In this document: positions 1 to 7,280 of the stretch, one piece after another
How positions within the stretch are numbered: the stretch's first letter is position 1
Layout: every line of letters begins with the position of its first letter
Source of the DNA: Streptomyces pactum
Lineage (GTDB): Bacteria > Actinomycetota > Actinomycetes > Streptomycetales > Streptomycetaceae
Direction: 5' to 3'
Length of the DNA: 64,000 bases
NCBI RefSeq assembly: GCF_016031615.1
Contig: NZ_JACYXC010000001.1
Location: 2,790,001-2,854,000 of the forward strand
Program-made: the position numbers and the translations under genes
The notes under the pieces: model-generated
What the model was told of the DNA's origin: nothing
Seen by the model: the letters and a program-made list of their open reading frames with translations, nothing else
Database searches by the model: none

Positions 1-463
1 TCATGAGCGCGACGGCGCGACCGTGGTCGGTGGATTCGACATCGGTCCCGCTCGGGACCCGTCACGCCCGTTCGGAGCTGCCCTGTCCCGTAACCTCGCG
101 GACGAAGACGGCGCCCAAGGACTCCGGGCGGACGAACTCCTCCTCCCCGGTTCCGGGCCACGGGTGGAGCCCAAGATGGAGGCAGCTCCGCCGGCCGGCT
201 TCGACTCCGGAACGCGACCGGAGAGGCTGCGACGGCCCGGTACCCGCGCCCTAACCTCGTCGAAGGGCTCAACGGGATGCGGTACGAGACCCGCCCGCCG
301 ACGGCAGCCGCGTGCCGGGCACGGGCAGGCCGCCGGCACCCCGCCCCTCCCCTCTCCCGTCTGACCGGGGCGCCCTCGCAGGCTACCCACCACCCGCTAC
401 ACTGGCGCTTGGCACGCTCCGTCCGTGCCCGCACCACCGGAAGCGCCCAGCGCCTCCAGCCCC
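1..463. other. No confident gene upstream of tRNA-Arg
   Basis: Several short overlapping frames are open here, but none has a recognisable domain, a good ribosome binding site or a coherent codon pattern. One plus-strand frame is open from the window edge to about 364 and could be the 3' end of a gene starting outside, but I cannot identify it. I treat the stretch as unassigned. Confidence 0.4.
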
Positions 464-536
464 GCCTCCGTAGCTCAGGGGATAGAGCACCGCTCTCCTA
501 AAGCGGGTGTCGCAGGTTCGAATCCTGCCGGGGGCA
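464..536 (+). tRNA. tRNA-Arg (anticodon CCT)
   Basis: A complete cloverleaf can be drawn. The acceptor stem pairs GCCTCCG with CGGGGGC. The anticodon stem CCGCT/AGCGG encloses the loop CTCCTAA, giving anticodon CCT. The T-arm contains GGTTCGAATCC. The discriminator base is A at 536, and the following C gives no encoded CCA. A rho-independent terminator follows about 26 bases later. This gene is the integration site of the island that follows: its 3' half is repeated at 1690-1734 and 4883-4970. The 5' half occurs only here, so this is the one functional copy. Confidence 0.95.
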
Positions 537-579
537 CAACACGTCAAGCCATACCTGAGATTCCTCCCTCAGGGAGGCG
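493..579 (+). repeat. Island boundary direct repeat, tRNA-side copy (att-like)
   Basis: This 87-base block runs from the tRNA anticodon loop through the tRNA 3' end and its terminator stem. It recurs at 4883-4970 with one extra A and one A/G difference. Direct repeats of a tRNA 3' end are the usual footprint of site-specific integration by a tyrosine recombinase. Identity continuing past the tRNA into the terminator suggests the element carried the whole tRNA tail. I infer an att site; no integrase gene remains between the copies. Confidence 0.75.
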
Positions 580-586
580 CTTTATT
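563..586 (+). terminator. Rho-independent terminator of tRNA-Arg
   Basis: A perfect 6-bp stem (CCTCCC at 563-568, GGGAGG at 572-577) with loop TCA is followed by a T-rich run at 581-586. The same stem occurs at 4954-4968 in the distal repeat, where the T-run is lost. Confidence 0.8.
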
Positions 587-761
587 CGGCCTCGGACTCC
601 TCGTCCGGGGCCGTTTGCGTGAGCGAGCGGATCGCCGGGCACCACGAGCACCGCAAGATCCCTTCGCCCCTCACGCACGACTCCGACCTTCCCGGACACA
701 GCGTGAGGTGACCGCCGAAGACGAGGGCAGCCGAGGCATCCGCCCACGACACATGGCATGA

Positions 762-776
762 CATACTTGAAGTATG
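762..776. promoter_or_regulatory. Operator palindrome overlapping the antitoxin start codon
   Basis: CATACTTGAAGTATG is a perfect palindrome around one central base. Its last three bases are the ATG of the antitoxin gene. The left arm CATACT also sits where a -10 element would place transcription initiation at the A of the ATG, implying a leaderless mRNA. RHH antitoxins commonly bind such palindromes to autorepress their operon. Binding here is inferred. Confidence 0.6.
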
Positions 777-1040
777 GCAACTCGGAAGATCACGATCACC
801 GTGCCGGAAGAACTGGTGGAATCGATCAAGGAGCGCGTCGATGCGCGTGGGGTCTCCAGTTACATTGCGGCCGCCGCAGCTCATCAAGACGCCATGGACC
901 GACTGCGCGAGCTGGCTGAACGCCTCGAAGAAGAACATGGCACCGTGACCGACGACGAGCAGCAGGCAGCGCTGGATCGTATCGCCGCAATCGACGGCTG
1001 GCACGACGAGCATCACTCGCATGCAGGCGAGGCCGCGTGA
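774..1040 (+). CDS. RHH-type antitoxin of a PIN toxin pair
   Basis: This 88-residue protein starts with a ribbon-helix-helix segment (KITITVPEELVESIKERV), typical of Arc/MetJ-fold antitoxins. A Glu/Asp-rich C-terminus probably wraps the toxin. It should neutralise the downstream PIN toxin and repress its own promoter through the palindrome that overlaps its start codon. No Shine-Dalgarno sequence precedes the ATG, and the placing of the -10 suggests leaderless translation. Its stop overlaps the toxin start (GTGA at 1037-1040), so the two are translationally coupled. The pair lies inside the tRNA-Arg island, where such modules often stabilise the element. VapBC-like is a class-level assignment. 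Confidence 0.8.
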   Translation: MATRKITITVPEELVESIKERVDARGVSSYIAAAAAHQDAMDRLRELAERLEEEHGTVTDDEQQAALDRIAAIDGWHDEHHSHAGEAA

Positions 1041-1483
1041 GCCGCAGCGTCCGAGCAACAGTGCACCGGCCGCGACGGCGCGTCTTCGTGTTCGACTCCG
1101 AAGCCCTCTCCAAAGCGGTTCACGGCGATCGGGAGATGGCCGCCCTGATCAAAATGGCTCCGCGGCTCGACATCCCCATCGTCACGTCAGCGCTCACAAC
1201 CTTGGAAGCATGGGATCCTCGCGAAACATCGAGGCAGGCCCTGTGGAACTGGGCACTGTCCCGGATCCGCGTCCTGCACACGGAAGACCAACTGATCGCC
1301 GCGGCACGCGACATGCTGAAGACAGCTGGTCTACATGGCCACAAGTACGCCATTGACGCCATCCTGGCGGCTGTGGCCGGGCGGGAAGCCGCACAAGGGG
1401 CCGAGGCAACCGTCTTCACGTCCGACACCGACGACATGACCCAACTCCTGGCGGGGCATCCCGTGCGAGTCGAGAAGGTCTGA
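1037..1483 (+). CDS. PIN-domain toxin (VapC-like ribonuclease)
   Basis: The 148-residue protein begins at a GTG that overlaps the antitoxin stop. It carries the spaced acidic residues of a PIN nuclease: Asp in VFVFDSEALSKAV, Glu in TTLEAW, Asp in HKYAIDAILAAVA, and Asp pairs in TSDTDDMTQL near the C-terminus. PIN toxins are Mg-dependent ribonucleases that cut tRNA or rRNA when freed from their antitoxin. Length and gene order match the VapBC class. The N-terminus has about 14 extra basic residues before the first strand, so the true start could be slightly internal. The target RNA cannot be predicted from sequence. Confidence 0.8.
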   Translation: MSRSVRATVHRPRRRVFVFDSEALSKAVHGDREMAALIKMAPRLDIPIVTSALTTLEAWDPRETSRQALWNWALSRIRVLHTEDQLIAAARDMLKTAGLHGHKYAIDAILAAVAGREAAQGAEATVFTSDTDDMTQLLAGHPVRVEKV

Positions 1484-1689
1484 CGAAACGCCGCCCCTTA
1501 CCTCGCTCCAGCCACTCGCCGGCTCCGCTGAGCGACCTGTGCCCCTCGCCGGACAGCACCCCACTGGCACGTATTCGCACACACGGGGACGGGAAGCACC
1601 GTGAATACGTGAGAACTGCGGAGGAGCGTATCCCCGACCCAGACACGCCGCAGTCGCTATTTCCGCAGGTCAGCGTCGCTCCGAGGAGG

Positions 1690-1734
1690 CTCCTGAAGCG
1701 GGTGTCGCAGGTTCGCATCCTGCCGGGGGCACCA
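1690..1734 (+). repeat. Internal diverged copy of the tRNA-Arg 3' end
   Basis: Forty-five bases match the 3' part of the tRNA-Arg gene from the anticodon loop to the acceptor end, with two substitutions (CTAAA to CTGAA and GAATCC to GCATCC). Unlike the other copies it is followed by ACCA and a different, stronger terminator. It divides the island into a toxin-antitoxin segment and an ATPase segment, suggesting two successive insertions at the same tRNA. It lacks the 5' half and is not a tRNA gene. Confidence 0.75.
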
Positions 1735-1739
1735 GCGCG

Positions 1740-1771
1740 AAGGGCACCTAGGAACGTTCCTGGGTGCCCTT
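1740..1771. terminator. Long hairpin terminator after the internal tRNA fragment
   Basis: AAGGGCACC-type arms at 1740-1748 and 1763-1771 pair perfectly, and an inner GGAA/TTCC stem extends the hairpin. It differs from the tRNA-Arg terminator at 563, so this tail probably came from another genome's tRNA locus. It may also end the converging pseudogene at 1791. Confidence 0.7.
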
Positions 1772-1790
1772 TCGCCATCCAGCCGTCACA

Positions 1791-2010
1791 TCAGCTGTTC
1801 GCCGCCGAGAACTCGTACTCCAGCTCGTAGAGGTACCCGGCCTTGGCCATGACCGTTGCCTCGATCGGCCTGTAGCCCTCGGCATAAACGACCCGCAGCG
1901 TGCGCAACACGGGGAGAGTCCCCGGCAGCCACAGAACCGTGTACCGCTCCTGGGTGGGCAACTGCCGTACCTCTCGCCCATCGCGAAGCCGTGTGGTCGT
2001 GCCGCAATAC
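1791..2010 (-). pseudogene. GntR-family regulator remnant (C-terminal UTRA-like part)
   Basis: Reading the minus strand up to the stop at 1791-1793 gives about 70 residues. They include REVRQLPTQERYTVLWLPG, LRVVYAEGYRPIEATVM and AKAGYLYELEYEFSAANS. This resembles the C-terminal effector (UTRA-like) end of actinobacterial GntR regulators. No in-frame start exists. Just upstream the related-looking segment CELIRVLRHDHT lies in a different frame, so the gene is both 5'-truncated and frameshifted. I identify the family by the look of its C-terminus only. It is a leftover within the island with no expected function. Confidence 0.5.
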
Positions 2011-2040
2011 GCGTATCAGTTCGCATACCCCGCCCGCAAG

Positions 2041-2528
2041 ATGGCTCAATCCCTGGCCCACCACTGTTGAGTTACAACCTTCTCTACTAGCTCAAGTGCG
2101 GCCCGCTCCGCTCACCGCGTGCGGCCCGACCCCGGGCCGGACCGCGCTCCTGTCTCCGCCCCGCTCCAGCCCGGCCAGCGCCCGGACCGCGCACACAGCG
2201 ATCAGCCGCTTGCCGTCAGAGAAGGGGTACGTCGTGGCTGGGGCCGGTCGGCTCCACGGCTGCAGCCACCTACCCGGTCCGGGTCCCGCGTCGAGCAAGA
2301 CCAGGGGCCCCTCGTGCACATTGCGGGCAGGTCCAAAGCCTGCCCGAGTTGCCAACCAGCGTACGGCCCCTTGATCGTGCTCGACCCCAGACAGCGCAGG
2401 CCACCGGCCAAACCCGTTCCGCCGACCTGACGCCGTCAGCCCAACATCTAGGACCTGCTGCCCCGAAGCGTGCACACTGTTAGCAGCACCCTCCTATCGA
2501 GGGGAGAAACACCGACACGGAGGACAGC
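2041..2528. other. Gene-free stretch before the ATPase operon
   Basis: Frames here are open but lack recognisable domains. The last 60 bases hold a short CCCTC/GAGGG dyad and the Shine-Dalgarno GGAGGA of the ATPase gene. Composition drops from GC-rich to near 50-55% just before 2529, marking the start of foreign-looking DNA. Confidence 0.4.
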
Positions 2529-3875
2529 GTGGCTCCTCGAACTCGCCGGAAGTTCCCCTACGCGATTGAGGAATTGGAGATCGAAGGGTATAAGTCACTT
2601 GGCCAGCGAAATGTAATCGCACTCAAAGCCCTCACTCTGATCGCAGGCGTGAACAGTTCGGGCAAGTCCAGCATCATGCAGCCCCTTCTCTTGCTCAAGC
2701 AGACTGCCGACGCCCCTTATGACCCGGGACCGTTGCAGTTGGATGGCCCGAACGTTAGCGTAACCAAAATCGAGCAGGTTCTATCGAAGACATTGTCTGC
2801 AACCGCTCGCTCTAGGGGATTTTCGGTAGGTATCACCACCTCCGAAACAAAGACAAGAGTCCGATTCAACAAAGACGGTACGGGAAACCTCCGAGTCGCC
2901 GAGTATTCTGGTTACTTTCTACCCAACCAAGAAGAAGCCATCGCCATTAGGGAGGGGATGCCCCAAAACCAACTCAAGAAGCTGATCGACCCCCTCCTCT
3001 CAGGCGCGGACTTGCCAGATCTATTTAAGCGACCGAATACGAAACTCACCGTAACCCGGGATCGTTTCATTCTTAGTCCAGCTGTGGAGTACGAACGAGG
3101 GCGCAGCACAACCACAATCCCTCTTAGCTTCAGCGGGCGCGGAGACATTTCGGATATCGCATCCCGCATCATCCATTTGCCCGCCCTTCGCGGCAACCCT
3201 TTGCGCACATATCGCACCGCTGCTGTCGATGTTCGGTACCCCGGGCGATTCGACACGTATACTGCCGGAATCATCTCTTACTGGCAAAACAACAAAAAAA
3301 CAGAAAAACTTCAACAGCTACGGAAAGACGTCGAAGAACTGGGCCTCACCTGGAAGATCGAAGCCAAGCAGGTGGACGATACTCAAGTTGAGTTGCTTGT
3401 AGGTCGTCTGCCTCAAGCACGACAGGGAGGAGCGCGCGATCTAGTCAATATCGCCGACGTTGGCTTCGGCGTGTCGCAGACTCTCCCCGTTGTCGTAGCA
3501 CTGCTGGCGGCAACACCCGGGCAACTGGTCTACCTGGAACAGCCCGAAATCCATCTTCACCCGCGAGCGCAGTTGAAGTTCGCGGAACTGGTTAGACGTG
3601 CAGTGGACCGCGGAGTGCGTGTCGTAATCGAGACTCATAGCTCTCTCTTCTTGCGCGCAGTACAAACGTTGATTGCTCAAGGCTCGCTCGAACCAGATGA
3701 CGTGGCGATGCATTGGTTCACGCGCGACCGCCATACCGGTGAAACGCAAATCAGCACAGCCGACCTTCAGCCGGACGGAAGTTTCGGGGACTGGCCCGAG
3801 GACTTCGATGATGTCTACATGACATCTGAAGCGACCTACTTGAACGCTGCCATGGAGAGGGCGACTCTCGGGTGA
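2529..3875 (+). CDS. AAA family ATPase (DUF3696-like), putative defence protein
   Basis: The 448-residue protein has an SMC/ABC-type ATPase core: Walker A GVNSSGKSS at residues 40-48, Walker B-like LVYLEQPEIHLHP near 334, and a switch-like VVIETHSS near 366. The middle contains a less conserved helical insertion. The C-terminus (GDWPEDFDD...) looks like DUF3696, found in predicted ATPases of defence loci. It starts at GTG 2529 behind GGAGGA. The stop overlaps the start of the PIN-like gene, so the two products are probably made together. Base composition is clearly lower in GC than the host, with mixed third positions, a sign of transfer. Such ATPases often sense infection or act on DNA ends; the exact role here is inferred. 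Confidence 0.75.
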   Translation: MAPRTRRKFPYAIEELEIEGYKSLGQRNVIALKALTLIAGVNSSGKSSIMQPLLLLKQTADAPYDPGPLQLDGPNVSVTKIEQVLSKTLSATARSRGFSVGITTSETKTRVRFNKDGTGNLRVAEYSGYFLPNQEEAIAIREGMPQNQLKKLIDPLLSGADLPDLFKRPNTKLTVTRDRFILSPAVEYERGRSTTTIPLSFSGRGDISDIASRIIHLPALRGNPLRTYRTAAVDVRYPGRFDTYTAGIISYWQNNKKTEKLQQLRKDVEELGLTWKIEAKQVDDTQVELLVGRLPQARQGGARDLVNIADVGFGVSQTLPVVVALLAATPGQLVYLEQPEIHLHPRAQLKFAELVRRAVDRGVRVVIETHSSLFLRAVQTLIAQGSLEPDDVAMHWFTRDRHTGETQISTADLQPDGSFGDWPEDFDDVYMTSEATYLNAAMERATLG

Positions 3876-4414
3876 ACCGGATGCAGAGGACGCTAGTCGT
3901 CGATGCGTCGATCGCTAGATCGGCTGGAGGCACAGAGAACCCCATATCCAAAGCATGTCGCGACTTTATGGAGCAAATTCAGGACGTAGGCCATTACGTC
4001 GCCATGAATAAGTCACTCTTTCAGGAATGGCAAAAGCACAGATCGAAATTCTCACTCCAGTGGCTTAGCTACATGCAGCGTCGCGGAAAAGTCAGATTCG
4101 TCGAATGTCACGACGAAAAGGTGAAAATACTCGCCGAATGTATCGAAGTCACCGAGTCTATCACCTTAAAGCAGAAGGATGCCGTGCGCAAGGATTTCCT
4201 GCTCGTGCAATGCGCCTGGGCTTCAGATGAGTTGATTTCTTCACTCGACGAAAAAATGCGCAGCCTTCTCTCTGTCCTGTCCTCCGAATGTGCGGAGATT
4301 GGCTCTGTGGTATGGGTGAATCCGGCACGCGAAGAGGACGGCGCAGTTGAGTGGGCAAGGGCTGGTGCTCGTGTAGAGGAACACCGCAAGCTCCGAAACT
4401 GGGGCGCTGCGTGA
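3872..4414 (+). CDS. PIN-like domain partner of the AAA ATPase
   Basis: The 180-residue protein begins at GTG 3872, overlapping the ATPase stop in a GTGA arrangement; an alternative ATG is three codons in. It opens with LVVDASIARSAG, the first strand and acidic residue of a PIN-like nuclease fold. Later acidic positions occur in KQKDAVRKDFLLVQCA and SSLDEKMRSLL. I infer a nuclease effector controlled by the ATPase. Base composition is low-GC like its partner. One leucine is encoded by TTA (4166-4168), which in Streptomyces would make translation depend on the bldA tRNA. The PIN assignment rests on motif spacing only; it could be another small Mg-dependent nuclease. Confidence 0.6.
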   Translation: MNRMQRTLVVDASIARSAGGTENPISKACRDFMEQIQDVGHYVAMNKSLFQEWQKHRSKFSLQWLSYMQRRGKVRFVECHDEKVKILAECIEVTESITLKQKDAVRKDFLLVQCAWASDELISSLDEKMRSLLSVLSSECAEIGSVVWVNPAREEDGAVEWARAGARVEEHRKLRNWGAA

Positions 4415-4882
4415 TTCCCCGAGGGTGGTAGCGGAGCGCAATTATGTAGCGCACTGACGTCGTTGCGCTCCACTCGGTACGCCAAGTAGGTCACAGGCAT
4501 CTGCCTGATCTCGTCCAAGCGCCCGGCGCTCGTTGCTCTGCAGCAGTGGAGCACAGCAACCATCGCGACCGCAGCCGACCCCCGACAGTCATCAAGGGCG
4601 ATCGACCAGCCCACTGGCTCCCTGTGACCTTCAAGCCGAGAGTTCGGGACGAACAGGTCACAGCGCTACCCCGCACAGGTTAGAGGCTCGGCCGAATCGG
4701 CTCCCCTCCCGAGACGGAACGCCGCGGTTGGGTGCGGCCATCAACGCCTTTAGCGGCACCAGCTTCATGCCGCGTGCCAGATGCAGGGGTCAGCAACGGT
4801 CAACGCGGGTGCCCCACAGTCGAGCACCCGCACCCTTCCGCGGTCGACGAAGTCGCAGCTCAGGTCCCAAATCACCCAGCCT
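4415..4882. other. Gene-free stretch at the distal end of the island
   Basis: No convincing gene is seen. A minus-strand frame contains a fragment (RLDEIRQMPVTYLAYRVE) that looks protein-like, but it has no plausible start or family. The stretch ends at the distal tRNA repeat. Confidence 0.35.
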
Positions 4883-4970
4883 CTCTCCTAAAAGCGGGTG
4901 TCGCAGGTTCGAATCCTGCCGGGGGCACAACGCGTCAAGCCATACCTGAGATTCCTCCCTCAGGGAGGCG
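4883..4970 (+). repeat. Island boundary direct repeat, distal copy (att-like)
   Basis: This block copies 493-579 with one inserted A near the anticodon loop and a single A/G change after the tRNA end. It includes the terminator stem (4954-4959/4963-4968) but not the T-run. It contains no tRNA 5' half, so it is not a gene. With the tRNA copy it frames a ~4.4-kb island. Confidence 0.75.
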
Positions 4971-5512
4971 GGCTCTGGCCTGAATAGGAGGACAGCACGG
5001 CCGCGAAGAGGTCCTCGCCCAAGGTTTCACCGCCACGCTCCCGCCGGCGCAGCTTGCTCTAGTTGGCGGCATGGCAGCATGGCTGAGGCTGGCGGGGCAT
5101 AGCAAGGCACACGCGTGCGTGGTCGGTCGGCGCACCCGTCCTTGTGGCGGACAGTCATCGGCTGAGGTTCGGGCTGGGCGCGTCGAAGGCGCCAGCCGTC
5201 AGGCGAGCGCAGCGAAGCTGGGCCGTCCGAGGTCACTCGACAGCGGCCAACGACGACCACCGGGCGGACGCACCCACTGCCCCGATCAGCAGAAACCCGG
5301 CTCACCAAGATCCCCGACAAGACCCAGGGCAACAAGACACCTCAGATTGCGTCCCCTGGCGGGGTCACAAGTCGCCGCGATAGACCTGCGGAAAAGACCG
5401 AACTCCAGGCATCATCTGAGATCCGCAGTAGCGAACTGGCCGCACGCAGCGACTGCGTGTGTGACCCCACACCGAACGATCATGCCCGTCCACACCTCTC
5501 GGAGGACTCCCA
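4971..5512. other. Gene-free stretch after the distal att-like repeat
   Basis: Short frames are present without domains or good start signals. The last bases carry a strong Shine-Dalgarno (GGAGGA near 5501) for the gene at 5513. I see nothing else to call. Confidence 0.35.
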
Positions 5513-6637
5513 TTGCCACGAACCATCCGCTTCGACAGGACCCGCGAGGAGCTTCAGTTCGAGGACACCTGCCGCCAGTATCGCGACGTTGAAGGGTACG
5601 TCTTCCACGAGTCCGAACTTGCACAGTTCAAAGCCGTTGACCTTAAGCATGCTCTGCAAAGCGCAGCTCGCCTCTACGAGGCAGACGAAATGGATGTATT
5701 CATCGTCGAGGGCGACGAAGATGAGTTTGACGATGAGTGGTCACCGCCGGGCTCGGTGCAGATCTCACTTAAAAAAGGAAAACTGGTCGTGCAGATTCAC
5801 GTCATTACGAAGGCGGAAGAGTTCAATAAAGAAACTCTACCTGACGTCTATCGGGCTATCCTCGCACCATATCTCGCTAAACGTAGAGCAGCACTTCGCG
5901 ACATCGAAATGACTGTCGACTACCATACATCTCCTTTCGTATGGCGCGTCGATATCGAGTGCAACCTACGCAATCGACTAGTCCGTGAATTATACGAGAT
6001 CGGCAGTGGCGCGATTGCACTTCTAGAGGCTGCCGAGAGCGGAGAGCTCACCCGCGAGACGACCATCGAACTTCTCCGAGCGGGGCGAGCCGACGTTCTA
6101 ATTGGTCAACCAGAAGGCCCGTGGCTCGATGTAAAGAGTGCACATTACGACCTCGATGCACAACACGGAAAGATCTCAATAGCCCAGGCGGTAGCAAGAT
6201 TTGCAAACGCCGAGCACGGAGGAATCGTCGTGGTGGGAATGCGAGGAAAGAAGGTTCCTACGGGAGAGGTGATTCACAGCGTTTGCCCAGTACCCCTCGA
6301 CGGGCGCACGCTGCGTCGGTATCAGAGCGCTCTTGAACATCATCTGTACCCACCCCCCGATCTCCTTGACGTCGAGGAAATCTCCGATGGCTCAGGGCAG
6401 GGCATTGTCTTTCTCCACATTCCACCTCAACCCGAGGAGCTCAAGCCTTTCCTTGTCCATGGGGCGGTAGTGGACGGCCGCATCGAGGGGGCCTTCATTA
6501 GCATCGTCCGCCGCAGAGGCGAGGGGTCAATCCCTATCACCGCTCCTGCGATTCATTCCACGCTGGCCGCTGGCCGCGCCTTGCTGAGACGCGGCCAACT
6601 ATCCGATGTCCCACAAAACTTGGAAGGCTCACCCTAG
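5513..6637 (+). CDS. AlbA_2 / Schlafen-like DNA-binding domain protein
   Basis: The 374-residue protein starts at TTG 5513, eight bases after GGAGGA. Residues about 195-330 resemble the AlbA_2 (Schlafen-type) domain: WLDVKSAHYDL aligns with the usual E/D-x-K-xS element, then ARFANAEHGGIVVVGM matches its glycine-rich strand. The first ~190 residues have no family I recognise and include an acidic stretch (VEGDEDEFDDEW). AlbA_2 proteins are DNA- or RNA-associated and occur in phage-defence and regulatory settings. GC content is lower than the host, and a TTA codon occurs at 5990-5992. It lies just outside the distal att-like repeat, so it may be part of a larger or older insertion. Confidence 0.65.
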   Translation: MPRTIRFDRTREELQFEDTCRQYRDVEGYVFHESELAQFKAVDLKHALQSAARLYEADEMDVFIVEGDEDEFDDEWSPPGSVQISLKKGKLVVQIHVITKAEEFNKETLPDVYRAILAPYLAKRRAALRDIEMTVDYHTSPFVWRVDIECNLRNRLVRELYEIGSGAIALLEAAESGELTRETTIELLRAGRADVLIGQPEGPWLDVKSAHYDLDAQHGKISIAQAVARFANAEHGGIVVVGMRGKKVPTGEVIHSVCPVPLDGRTLRRYQSALEHHLYPPPDLLDVEEISDGSGQGIVFLHIPPQPEELKPFLVHGAVVDGRIEGAFISIVRRRGEGSIPITAPAIHSTLAAGRALLRRGQLSDVPQNLEGSP

Positions 6638-6911
6638 CGCCGGTCCTGGTGCTGCCGGGAGGTCCGTGTCAGACGCGTGCCAGATCCTGGGGGGAACCGG
6701 GGGAACAGCGGAAAACCAAGCCGACGGCCACCAAGCGCCAAGACCGCTTCGCCGCAGGTTAGCGTCACAGCGAACCCGAGATCACCTTAACTTCCCAAGC
6801 TGAGGGCACCGGCGCCGTGGTCACGCACCAGCTGTCGCGGCTTGCTCTGGTCGACGGCACCAGCAGCGATCGACGCACCCGCCGTCGTGGCTGACTTTCG
6901 GCGGCTGCGGT

Positions 6912-7253
6912 TCAGACGTGGGTCCGTCGGACGCCGGTGCACGCGATCAGACTGCTGCCGTCCTCGGTGAGGAACAGCTTGAAAGTCCAGGCGCCATCAA
7001 CAGCCCTGATCTGCCCCAGGCGGACTGGGTGCTGATGCCGGCCGAGCTGATCCACGGCGTGGGCCAGGCTCCTGGTCCCGATGCCCCGGCGGCGTGTGTG
7101 CCGCAGTCGACGTTCATACACACGGGCGAGCGCCCCAGCGGACGTGGTCCCCTCCCAGACCACGTGGGAAGCGCCGCAGCGGAGCGCAGCCAGGGCGGCC
7201 ACGGACGCCTCGTCGTTGCCGACCAGCAGCCGTTCGAGCAGTTCCCGCTGCAT
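6912..7253 (-). CDS. Hypothetical protein, 113 aa
   Basis: A small basic protein starting at ATG 7253 behind GGGGAC. The C-terminal half (VRAVDGAWTFKLFLTEDGSS, then LIACTGVRRT) looks like a genuine beta-rich domain rather than a shadow frame. I do not recognise the family. Its start lies only 28 bases past the stop of the IS110 remnant on the same strand. The insertion may therefore have removed a longer 5' part, and this could be the 3' end of a disrupted gene. Confidence 0.5.
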   Translation of the reverse strand: MQRELLERLLVGNDEASVAALAALRCGASHVVWEGTTSAGALARVYERRLRHTRRRGIGTRSLAHAVDQLGRHQHPVRLGQIRAVDGAWTFKLFLTEDGSSLIACTGVRRTHV

Positions 7254-7280
7254 GCCGTCCCCCGAGGCTGCTATGTCGTG

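Noticed and set aside
425..622. Open frame across the tRNA-Arg gene encoding VAQGIEHRSPKAGVAGSNPA
   Set aside because: This is the familiar spurious translation of a tRNA 3' half. The same peptide recurs at 4732-4983 only because the DNA is the tRNA repeat.
1416..1778. Minus-strand frame with GRMRTCDTRFR
   Set aside because: Antisense reading of the internal tRNA fragment, a well-known false gene.
2092..2475. 127-codon minus-strand frame upstream of the ATPase
   Set aside because: No family resemblance and the reading frame competes with others of equal quality; could be relic coding DNA but not supportable.
4883..4970. Second tRNA gene
   Set aside because: Only the 3' half of the cloverleaf is present and the anticodon-loop region has an extra A; it is an att-type repeat.
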